Source of the DNA: Dromiciops gliroides | Lineage: Eukaryota; Chordata; Mammalia; Microbiotheria; Microbiotheriidae | Direction: 5' to 3' | NCBI RefSeq assembly: GCF_019393635.1 | Contig: NC_057861.1 | Coordinates: 544,568,711 to 544,632,710 of the forward strand | DNA length: 64,000 bases | In this document: positions 45,210 through 54,640 of the stretch, one piece after another | How the letters are laid out: the number at the start of each line of letters is the position of its first letter | Position numbering within the stretch: position 1 is the first letter of the stretch | Translations under genes and position numbers: made by a program | Notes under the pieces: generated by a model | Told to the model about the DNA's origin: nothing | The model's input: the letters and a program-made list of their open reading frames with translations, nothing else | Databases searched by the model: none

Positions 45210-46150
45210 CCTGAGCTATTGGCGATTGAGGTTGCTGGGGAAGAGGGGGTCGGAGAAAGGAAGGAATGCTACTCTTGCCTCTCTGTCTCAACAATTTTGA
45301 GGCAGGATGCGGGCAGGAAAAATGAAGGAGGCACGGGGTCAGGCTGGGAGGCAGTCCCAGCTAAAAGGGGACTGGGGAAAGGTGCTGAGGGGAGGGGAGG
45401 CAAAAGAGGGAGAATTTCGGGGAGGGGCAGCATGGGGCATGTATGGACAGGGTGGGCAGCACTCACCAAGCCACTCACAGTTGGCAGGGGGCGAGGCAAA
45501 GCTTCAGTCGCCTTCCCAACATAATAGAGAACTTGCAAGACGTCCGGCCCCAGCTCCTCCTCTGGATTTTCAGTTCCAGCTGAGGTTTCTCAATAATTAC
45601 TGTCCGCTTTACCGGGCAGTTGCCTCAGAGACTGCCCCCTCAACCACGTGGTAAGAGCGAGGGAGACACGTGATGCAACTCCCCTCCCCCTCCTAACGGC
45701 CTCTAAGCAGTCCTTTACTTGATGCTAGGGTTAACCACCCTCTCCACCTTCTTGGTGCCCTCCCCCTAACTGTGCTTGCCATGAGGCAGATGCTGTGGCG
45801 CCCCTCTATGACTCCTTTCTGTGGGGCTTCATACCCAGGGAGTGTTTGGGGGAAAAGAATGGAGAGTTCAGGAGCAGTAGCCCCAAACCTGAAGCTGAAC
45901 ATAGACGCCTAAATACTTAAGGGATCACCCTGCCTCTCCAGGCCCCTTTGTTGCCACAGCTGCAGAGCGGGACAGCGCTTGGGAGTGGCCCTGCCCGGCC
46001 TTTTGGGGGCTTATCTCTGAACATTCATCTCTGCTCTACCTGGGTGGGAAGAGGTCTGGGACTTCTTTTCAAACAGTAGAGGGAGGCCTTCTTAAGCATT
46101 TTGCTTAGGATTGGAAGGATGGGAAGCGGGGAGGGGCGCGGTGGCTAACA
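45210..46150. promoter_or_regulatory. CpG-rich block, candidate promoter/5' exon region
   Basis: Against a CpG-poor background this stretch is GC-rich with roughly twenty or more CpGs. It holds two E-box cores CACGTG (45646-45651 and about 45668). Donor-like sites lie on both strands: minus 'ggcttg|gtgagt' (exon end 45467) and plus 'cacgtg|gtaaga' (exon end 45650). It lies 9.6 kb upstream of the gene B start exon in transcriptional direction, so it could hold a noncoding first exon of gene B, or a bidirectional promoter. The overlapping ORFs reflect GC content and do not resemble any family. Unproven without transcripts. Confidence 0.45.
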
Positions 46151-46646
46151 AGCAAGAGATCATAAAGGCTCATAAAACTAACTCTGGAACATAGTTGAAG
46201 GGGCTTATGTTAAGGAGTCCAAGACCTCGACACTGAGAATTGCAAGATCTCCAGACTTCACAGGTGTCTGATTAAAACCTGAAATACCTGGCCAGCAAGT
46301 AGACTATTGCTGGTTTTCTATATGTCCTTAAGTTGCAGGGAGGCAGATCTGGACTTGATGCTAGAAATTTCATAACATTTGCAGAAATTCAAAAGTGATA
46401 TAAATTGCCTCAGAAGCACAAAGTGAGGCATCAGCATCCATAATGGAAGCTGAATGGCCACCTGTCATGAATATTGTAGGACATTCATACTTAAGTTAGG
46501 GTTCGGAGTAAGTGTGGTGAAAATAGATACCATGATTCGCTTGAGTACCCCCACTTACCCAAATAAGCAGAACAACTTATGAGGATTGTCTGCATTGCCT
46601 AGCACACCAACAATCCTTTGCAGTGACCAAAGTCAACCTAGCTGGA
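46151..46646. other. Unassigned sequence
   Basis: No gene recognised. The last 115 bp resemble 2785-2935. Confidence 0.35.
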
Positions 46647-47092
46647 GAATTAGTAACACTGGTTTATTTATAATTTTATTTTTCTAAATTACATGTAAAA
46701 ACAAATTTTAACATTGATTTTTAAAACTTTGTGTTCCAAATTCTCTTCCTCCCTCCCTCCCCACCCCACCCTTAATAAGTTATAAATGTGTGGTCATGAA
46801 AAACATTTCCACATTAGTCAGGTTGTGAAAGAAAACAGACAAAAATCTTTAGAAAAAGGAACTTTAAAAATTATGCTTCAATCTATATTCAGATACCATC
46901 AGTTCATTCTCTGGAGATGGATTGCATTTTTCATAAGTCCTTTAGAGTTGTTTAGGATCATCATACTGCTGAAAATAACTAAATCATTCACAGCAGATCA
47001 TCTGCTGTTATTTTGTATACAGTATTTCACTTTGCATCAGCTCATGTAAGTCTTTCCAGGGTTTTTTGATAGCATCCTGCTCGTCATTTCTT

Positions 47093-47240
47093 TTCTTTTC
47101 TTTTTTTTGAGAGGCAATGGGGGTTAAGTGACTTGCCCAGGGTCACACAGCTAGTAAGTATTAAGTGTCTGAGTCTGGCTTTGAACTCAGGTCCTCCTGA
47201 ATTCAGGGCCAGTGCTTTATCCACTGCACCACCTAGCTGC
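47093..47240 (-). mobile_element. SINE with 18-bp TSD
   Basis: A reverse SINE in the HAL1-C 3'UTR. TSD TCCTGCTCGTCATTTCTT (47075-47092) against TCCTGCTCATCATTTCTT (47241-47258). Confidence 0.95.
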
Positions 47241-47520
47241 TCCTGCTCATCATTTCTTATAGCACAATAGTGTTCCATCATAATCTCATTCCACAATTTG
47301 TTCAGCCATTCCCCAATTGATAGGCATCTCCTCAAATTCGAATTCAACTTTTTGGGGGTTTTTTGTTTTGTTTTGTTTTGTTTAACCTCTTTTTGGATAC
47401 CAACCTAGCAGTGGTATCACTAGGTCAAAGAGCATGCATGGTTTTATAGCCCTTTGGCCATAGTCCCAAATTGCTCTACAGAATGTTTGAATCAATTTAC
47501 AACTTTGCCAAGAGTATATT

Positions 47521-47684
47521 GGTTTTGTTTGTTTGTTTTTGCGTTTTTTTCAGGGCAATGGGGGTTAAGTGACTTGCCCAAGGTCACACAGCTAGCAAGT
47601 GTCAAGTGTCTGAGGCTGGATTTGAACTCAGGAACTCCTGAATCCAGGGTCGGTGCTTTATCTACTGTTCCACCTAGCCGCCCC
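47521..47684 (-). mobile_element. SINE with 12-bp TSD
   Basis: A reverse SINE. TSD CAAGAGTATATT (47509-47520) against GAAGAGTGTATT (47685-47696). Confidence 0.93.
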
Positions 47685-48795
47685 GAAGAGTGTATTAATG
47701 TCTCATTTTCCCCATATCTCCTATAACATTTGTCATTTTCTTCTGCTGTCCTTTTATCCAATCCAATAGGTATGAGGTAGTACCCCAGAATTGTTTTGAC
47801 CTGTATCTCTCCAATCAATAGTTAGAACATTTTTTTTCATATGGCTATATGTGATTTTGATTATTTCATCTGAAAACTTCATATCTTTTGATCATCTATC
47901 AATTAAGGAATGCCTCTTATTTTAACAAATTTGACTCAGTTCTTCATGTGTTTGAGAACTGAAGCACATCAGACAAACTTGCTTCAACTTTTTTTTCACA
48001 ATTACTATGGCTAACTATATTTCCCTCCATCCCATTCCCTCCCCATGACATTTACTCTGTTTTCTTTTTTTTTTACCCTATCCCTCCTGAAAAGTGTTTT
48101 ACTTCTGACTGCCCCCTTCTCCAATCTACCCTCCCTTTTTTCATCCTCCCTTTCCCCCTTACCCTCCTACTTTCCTGCAAGGTAAGATAGATTACTATAC
48201 CCAATTGAGTGTGTTCTGATGAGAGTACAGTTCACTTACTTCCCAGCACCTCCCCCATCTTCTCCTCCACTGTAAAAGCTCTTTTTTCTTTTATGTGTGA
48301 TACTTTGCCCCATTCCATCTCTCCCTTTCCCTTTCTCCCAGTGCATTCTTCTCAACCCTTAATTTTATTTTTAGAAAAATATCATCCCTTCATATTCAAC
48401 TCACACCTGTTCCCTCTGCCTAAATAGACTCTACCCATCTGCCCTAATAATGAGAAAGTTCTTATGAATTAGAAGTATCATCTTCCTATGTAGGAATGTA
48501 AACAGTTTAAGCTTTTAATATTCCTCATGATTTCTTTTTCCTGTTTCTCTTTTTATTCTTCACTAGGGTCTTGTATTTGAAGGTCAAATTTTCTATTCAG
48601 CTCAGGTCTTGTCATCAAGAAAGTCTGAAAGTCCTTACTTTCATTGAATTCCCATTTTTTCCCCTGAATGATTATACACAGTTTTTTTCTGGGTAGGTGA
48701 ATCTTGATTGTAATCCCAGTTCCTTTGCCCTCCAGAATGTCATATTCCAAGCCCTCTGATCTTTTAATGTAGAAGCAGCTAGATCTTGTGTTATC

Positions 48796-49994
48796 TGTGG
48801 AAATTTATTTTGATTAGGGGACCCTACCTTTAGGCTGAGATTAGAAAGCCTTAGGCCCTCAGGGTCTCTTCTGTGTTGGAGGTGCTGGTGCCCCTCCCCC
48901 TCTGCTTCAGCTGAGCCCCAAAGCCCCATGGGCTGTACAAGATGCCAGGTCAGACAGCTGGGGGAGAAAAGCCCCCAGCTCCCTCAGATCTGAGCGGAAC
49001 TATCCGAAAGATCCTGGATAGCCTGTGCTGAGGCCTGTGAGGCTGGAGCGCACCCCCCCCCCTCCACCAGCCACAGCCCTGGCTGGAGGATTAGCTTGGT
49101 CTGTGGGGGCGCAGGAAGCCCTGAGATTTGAGTGGAGAGAAGAAAAGGTATATATAGACCTGAGAGTTAGACAGCAAGGGGGGTGGACAAGGACGGAGCA
49201 GTTTGGACAGATGAGAGAAGGCAGAGAAGAGGTCAAGCAGCGACTGACGAGATTAGAAAGGTTGGAGCACGGCAGACTAGAGACAGGGCTACAAGGACAC
49301 AGGAAAAGATGAGAAGGACTAGGAGGAGGGAAAAGAGAGGCCAAAGGGCAGACTGACAGAGCAGACAAATAGAAGGTCGGTGAGAGAGAAACACAGGGGT
49401 TCAGCAGTGGCAGTAAGGAGAGGAAAGTTAGAAGCAGGGGGATTTACAAAGTGAAAGGGGCTCGGAGTTAGAATAAAGGACCTGAATGCCCTAAGGTAAG
49501 GGCAGCTAAGGTCCTTATTGTATTAAAAAAAAGTTTGAGGCACAGCAGGTGGGAAAGAGACGCAGTGGAAAGAGACACACCGCAATGCAGTCAGGTTGTA
49601 CATTTTATTTCCCTGTATTCTTAATTTTAAATAGTATCTCATTAATAAACTCTGCTTTGATTATTTAGTTAAGAGGCTTCTTAATATTTTGCTTATCAAT
49701 TTGGGAGTGGAGCAGTGTGGTGGAACTTTATAAACAGCCCACATTAAATTAATAGCAGTCAGATAGCCAGTTAGTCATAAGTCCCAGATTAGTACTCCAG
49801 TCAACTTTAGCCCCCCCAAATTAGGTTAGTTATCAAAAAAATATTCCACATTTTAATGGCGACCACAAAGGGACTTATGGCCCAGTTATAATTTCTCTAA
49901 ACCTATATTTTTCATATAGTTATAATTTTTCATAAGTACAAAATTATATAAATTTTCCAGGTTAGATTAGCTAGTGAATAATAATTTTTTTACA
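48796..49994 (+). mobile_element. ERV-derived insertion with 4-bp TSD
   Basis: TATC at 48792-48795 and 49995-49998 flank a 1,199-bp element that starts TGTGGAAA and ends TTTACA. It is GC-rich in its first half, with TATA-like 'ggtatatatagac' near 49148, AATAAA near 49645, and 'tggcgaccacaaagggac' near 49857, which resembles a retroviral leader after an LTR. There is no coding sequence. Either a long solo LTR or an LTR plus a stub of leader. The GC-rich ORFs here are incidental. Confidence 0.65.
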
Positions 49995-50555
49995 TATCCT
50001 AACTGTGGCTCCACAATACTTGAATTGTTTCTTTCTGGTTGTTTGCAATATTTTCTCCTTAACTTGGGAGCTCTGGAATTTGGCTATACTATTCCTGGAA
50101 GTTTTCCTTTTGGGATCTCTATCAGGAGGTGATCAGTGGATTCTTTCAATTTCTATTTTACCTCCTGCTTCTAGAATATCAGAGCAATTTTCCCTGACAA
50201 ATCCTTGGAAGATGTCTAAGCTCTTTTTTTGATCATGGCTTTCAAGTAGTCCAATAATTTTCAAATTATCTCTCCTGTATCTATTTTCCAGGTCAGTTGT
50301 TTTTCCAATGAGATATGCCTTCTATTTTTTTCATTCTTTTGGTTTTGTTGTATTGTTTCTTGATATCTCATAAAGTCATTAGCTTCTATTTGCTCAATCC
50401 TAATTTTTATGGAATTATTTTATTCAGAGAGCTTTTGTACCTCCTTTTCCATTTGGCCAATTTGGCTTTTCAAGCTGTTGACTTTTTTCATGACCCTCCT
50501 GCATCACTCTCATTTATCTTTCCATTTTTTCCTCTACAACTTTTATCTTATCTTA

Positions 50556-50939
50556 AAAGCTTTGATTACTTTATCTGAAAACTGCCTGTTCATATCCTTT
50601 GACCAATTCTCAATTGGGAAAGGATTTGAATTCTTATGAATTTGATTTAGTTCCATATATATTTTAGAAATGTGGCCTTTATCCGAAACACTGGCTGTAA
50701 AAATTATTTCCCAGCTTTCTGCTTCCCTTCCAATTTTGGCTGCATTGCTTCTGTTTGTACAAAAACTTCTTAAGGTAATCAAAATCATCCATTTTGCATT
50801 TTATAATATTTTCTATTTCTCATGTGGTCATAAATTCTTCTCACCATAGATCTGAGAGGTAAACTATTCTTTCCTCTCCTAATTTACCTATGGTATCAAC
50901 CTTTATGTCTAAATCACATACCCATTTTGACCTTATTTA
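50556..50939 (-). mobile_element. ORF2 C-terminal piece embedded in HAL1-C ORF1
   Basis: The frame 50788-50543 reads L1 ORF2 C-terminal words ('SFCTNRSNAAKIGREAESWE', 'KDMNRQFSDKVIKAF'). On both sides lies the same ORF1 stretch (50481-50554 and 50941-51010; 'EKMERE..LMQESHE' region), as a direct repeat of about 70 bp. Confidence 0.8.
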
Positions 50940-51912
50940 GCTTTCATGACTTTCCTGCATCAGTCTCATTTCTCTTTCCATTTTTTCTCTACCTCTTATT
51001 TTATCTTCAAAGTCCTTTTTGAACCCTTCTATGGCCTGAGACCAATTCATATCTTTCTTGGAAGCTTTGGATGTAGGAGTTTTGATTTTGTTATCTTCTT
51101 CTGAGGGTGCATTTTGAACATCCTTGTCACCATAGAAACGTTCTAGGGTCAGCATTTTTTCTGTTTGCTCATTTTCCCAGTCTATTTCTTGACTTTTAAC
51201 TCTTTGTTAAAGTGGGGCACTGCTTCCAAGCTGGAGAGTGCACTGTCCCAAGCTTCAGGGGGCCTGAGCATCTGCTCTTGGATACACCTTCAGGAATCCA
51301 CAAGTCCCTAGTTCCTCCAATGTAGCACAACTCAAGGAGAGGTATGCCCACCACTCCTCTAGCCTGTGCTCTGGTCCACAAGCAACCACAGGCCTGCCTC
51401 TCTGCCCCAGAACATGGAATAGAGCCCTGCTCCAATGTGGCTGCAAGCTCTGGTGTGCCAGTGCTCCTCCCCCACCTGGGACTGCCACCCAAGACTGTGA
51501 CCCAGATATGAGCATGCGCAAAACAACAGAGTCCCACCTCAGCACCAACAAAGAGACCACTGCAATCTCCCCACTGGCCAACTGCTCAACCCCCCCTCCT
51601 CCCGCATCTGTGGGCCAAGTTCCAGAAGCAGCTGCTACTACAGCTGATTCAGAGGCTTGCAAGGCATGGTTCACTGGAGTGGCCTTTGCTGGGCTGTGTT
51701 CCACTCTCACCCTGGTACAGCAGACCTTTCATGCTGACCTTCTAAGTTGTTTATGGCTAGAAAATGATTTCACTCTGTCCTTTTGTGAGTTCTGCTGCTT
51801 CAGGAATTGTCTTATGGCATTATTTGAAGGTATTTGGAGGGGTCTTGGGGAGAACTCAGAGAAGTCACTGCCTTTCCTCCACCATCTTGACTCCACCTCA
51901 AGAATTAATAAC

Positions 51913-52030
51913 TTTGAAGCCAATTAAGCTCATACCAGCATTGAAGTAAATCCTGAACTAGTTGGTGATGGTAGTTTTATGGACCTGCAAGAGACATTCC
52001 TATCTTAAATTTTAGTTAAATTTGAGACAT
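51913..52030. other. Junction sequence
   Basis: A short unassigned stretch between HAL1-C and the next antisense L1. Confidence 0.3.
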
Positions 52031-54425
52031 AAATCCTTTATCGGAGAAACTTGGTGTCAAACCTTTTCATATTATTTCATTATCTATGGTACTTTTTAGC
52101 AAAATGCAGTTTCCATGATTAACTCATTCAATTAGGTCTATTTTGTTTTTGCTTCATCTGAGATTATGACCATCTCTTCACTTCAACTGAAGGATTTGCT
52201 CCAGCCCTTCATTTCAACTCTATGTGTGTCTTCCTGTCCCAAGTGTTTTGTTTTTTATACAACATATTGTTGTATTCTAGTTTCCAATCTGTTCTGTTAT
52301 GCACTTCTGTTCTATGGGTTAATTCATCCCATTCACATTCACAGGTATGATCACTAACTGTGCATTTCCTTCTATCCCATTTTATTCTGTTTATCCTCCT
52401 TTCTCTTTCTCCTGTTCCTCTTCAAAAATGTTTTGCTTCCAATCACTGCCTCTCCCAATCTGCCCTTGCTCATAGTATCCCCCTTCATCCTATGGCATAT
52501 AAAATTATATGTGGTTGCCTTATTTCTGTCCCAAGTTTAGGGAAAATTAACTGGGGTTCCTAATATAGTTGTTACTTATAAATTGGAAGCTTTAGCACCA
52601 GTTTTGGGGCATCAAGCATTTATTAAACTATATTAAATATTAGTAAAGAGAAAACACTTCGCTCAGAAAGTTAAGAAGCCTATCTACCCTAGAGAAGAGC
52701 TAAAAGCTCAGCCTGGCCTGATTCTTCCTGCAAGTCATACTCCATGAGTGTGTGTGAGAGAGTGTGAAAGCTTCCTCTGTGTCTGAAGGAGAGGCAGTCC
52801 TTAAACACAGTTTCAAGCTAATTGGCTAGCATCACCCAAATCCATTAGTTCACTGGATTTGAGGGCAGTCTATGAGCAGAACATGCTGAGGTCAGAGTTC
52901 AGAGAACACACCCCCTGAGGGCCAGACCTTCAGGTAGGTGTGGTTTCAATCAAGTGAACTTCAAGTGAGTCAATCAACAAAGTCAATCCAATCAATCTTA
53001 ATATAATCCTCTAGATCAGGGCCCCTAGGCATCCCAAAACCCATTATTTTCTCACAGTATCCCTTTTTCCCTTCCCCTCCTATCTCCCTTTTGGGTAAGA
53101 TAGATTCCTATACCCAACTGAGTGTATATACATATACATATATACATATATGTGCGTGTATATCTATGGTACTTTTTAGCAAAATATAATTTCCATGATT
53201 CTTTCAATTAAGTCTATTTTGCTTTTGCTTTGACTGAGATTATACCTATCTCTTCAACTGAGGGAATTGCTCCAGCCCTTCATTTCAACTCTGTGTATTT
53301 TTCTGTCCCAAGTATGTCTTCTCCCAATACATCCCTTTTTCTCATCCCTACATTTTTTTGAGATCATCCCAACATAATCAACTCACTCCTACATGGCCTC
53401 TGTTTATGCAGATTCCTTCTAACTGTCCTACTAATGATAAAGTTTAAGAGTTACATGTTCATCATCCCATAAAGACAGATAAACAGTTTAGCTCCATTGA
53501 GTCCCTTATGATTACTGTCATGCTTACCTTTTAATGCTTTGCTTGAGTCTTCTGTTTGAATGTTAAAATTTCTATTCAGCTCTGTTCTTTTCATCAAGTA
53601 TACCTGAAAGTCCTTTATTTAATTAAATATCTATTTTTTCCTCTGAAAGATTATACTCAGTTTTTTGGTGATTATTCCTGGTTGAAATCCTAGTTCCTTT
53701 GCCTTCCAGAATATCTTATTTTAAGCCCTCCACTTCTTCAACATGGGAGCTCATAAGTCTTGTGTGATCCTGTGGCTCCATGATATTTGAATTGTTTCTT
53801 GCTAGCTGTTTGCAATATTTTCTCCTTGACGTGGGAGCTCTGAAATTTGCCTACAATGTTCCTACGAGTTTTCCTGTTGGGATTTCTTTGGGGGGGGGGG
53901 CGATCAACGGATTCTTTCCATTTCCATTTTATCCTTTGGATTTAAAATATTGGGACAGTTTTCCTTGGTAATTTCTTTAAATATGGTGTCTAGGCTCTTT
54001 TTTTATCATGGCTTTCAGATATTCTAATAATTCATAAATTTCCTCCATCTATTTTCCAGGTCAGTTGTTTTCCAATGAGATATTTCTCATTTTCTTCTTT
54101 TTTTCATTCAACCCTTTACTTATTTGGGGCTGAGAGCTCCTAAAACTGTTGCTGTTGTTGCCACCCCAAAGCCCATTACTTCTGCTGTTCTCCAGGCCTT
54201 TACCCACCCCAGTGTTACAGACCTCCCCTGTAGACCTCCTAAGTTAGGATAGAAAAATTGCTTCCTTTAACCTTTTGTTTGTTGGTTCTGCCACTCCAAA
54301 ATGTGATTTGAGGCATTATTTTAAATTTGAAGGGGAATGTTTGAAGGTATGAATGCTGGAAGAATTCAACTGTTTCTTGGATTGTATTTCACCATCTTGC
54401 CTCTACCTCTGTATTATTGAATATT
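52031..54425 (-). mobile_element. Mosaic antisense L1 (L1-M)
   Basis: On the minus strand: 5'UTR (54425-54110), partial ORF1 lacking its N-terminus (54110-53540), spacer with an endonuclease fragment (53312-53160) inside it, LTR insertion (53056-52493), more spacer, and an endonuclease segment (52340-52060). The block 52083-52240 is repeated at 53161-53312. ORF1 carries the recurrent TGA at 53906-53904. Confidence 0.7.
52493..53056 (-). mobile_element. Probable solo LTR
   Basis: A 564-bp insertion in the L1 spacer. On the minus strand it begins TGTGAGAAAATAATGGG and ends ATATGCCA, with AATAAA near 52617. 'gtatccc' occurs on both sides but not exactly at the ends, so the TSD is unresolved. 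Confidence 0.6.
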
Positions 54426-54437
54426 CTAAGTGTCTGT

Positions 54438-54640
54438 GTGGGGCAACTAGGTGGCTCAGTGGATAAAGTGCCAGTCCTGGAGTCAGGAAAACTCGTCTTC
54501 CTAAGTTCAAATTTGTCCTCAGACACTTACCATCTGTGTCATCCTGGGCAAGTAATTTAACCCTTTTGCCTCAGTTTCCTCACCTGTAAAATGAGCTGGA
54601 GAAGTAAATGGCAGACTACTTCCATATCTTGGCCAAGATG
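54438..54640 (+). mobile_element. Long CORE-SINE (Mar1-like)
   Basis: Sense copy with head 'gggcaactaggtggctcagt', core 'cctcagacacttaccatctg' and tail 'ctgtaaaatgagctggagaa' then 'ttggccaagatg'. Same family as 28801-29049. Confidence 0.8.

Larger units (their letters stand above)
48548..51160 (-). pseudogene. ORF1 of HAL1-C, split by insertions
   Basis: N-terminal part 51155-50941 ('DMNWSQAIEGFKKDFEDKIR', then 'EMRLMQESHE'), middle and core 50554-49995, C-terminal domain 48795-48548 ('TRPELNRKFDLQIQDPSEE'). The in-frame TGA after I-H recurs at 50135-50133. Interruptions are the ERV element and the embedded ORF2 fragment. RNA-binding ORF1 of the L1/HAL1 type, dead. Confidence 0.8.
46658..51901 (-). 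mobile_element. Antisense HAL1-like element (HAL1-C) with later insertions
   Basis: Bounded by near-identical 11-bp repeats GAATTAGTAAC (46647-46657) and GAATTAATAAC (51902-51912). On the minus strand: 5'UTR ('ggtggagtcaagatggtgga' from 51900), ORF1 (about 51160 to 48548, interrupted), spacer (48540-47990), last part of ORF2 (47990-47690) and 3'UTR to 46658. Endonuclease and RT core are absent. Insertions: an ERV element at 48796-49994 and SINEs at 47093-47240 and 47521-47684. A 384-bp ORF2 C-terminal piece sits inside ORF1 (50556-50939). Confidence 0.75.

Noticed and set aside
45307..45654. 115-codon ORF in the CpG-rich block
   Set aside because: Low-complexity Gly/Ala/Arg composition, overlapping open frames on both strands, no recognised domain. 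Explained by GC content.
49000..49368. 122-codon Ser/Pro/Leu-rich minus ORF
   Set aside because: Lies in the ERV-derived element and is the complement of a purine-rich strand.
51255..51927. Overlapping ORFs of 113-151 codons on both strands
   Set aside because: They fall in the GC-richer 5'UTR of the antisense HAL1-like element.
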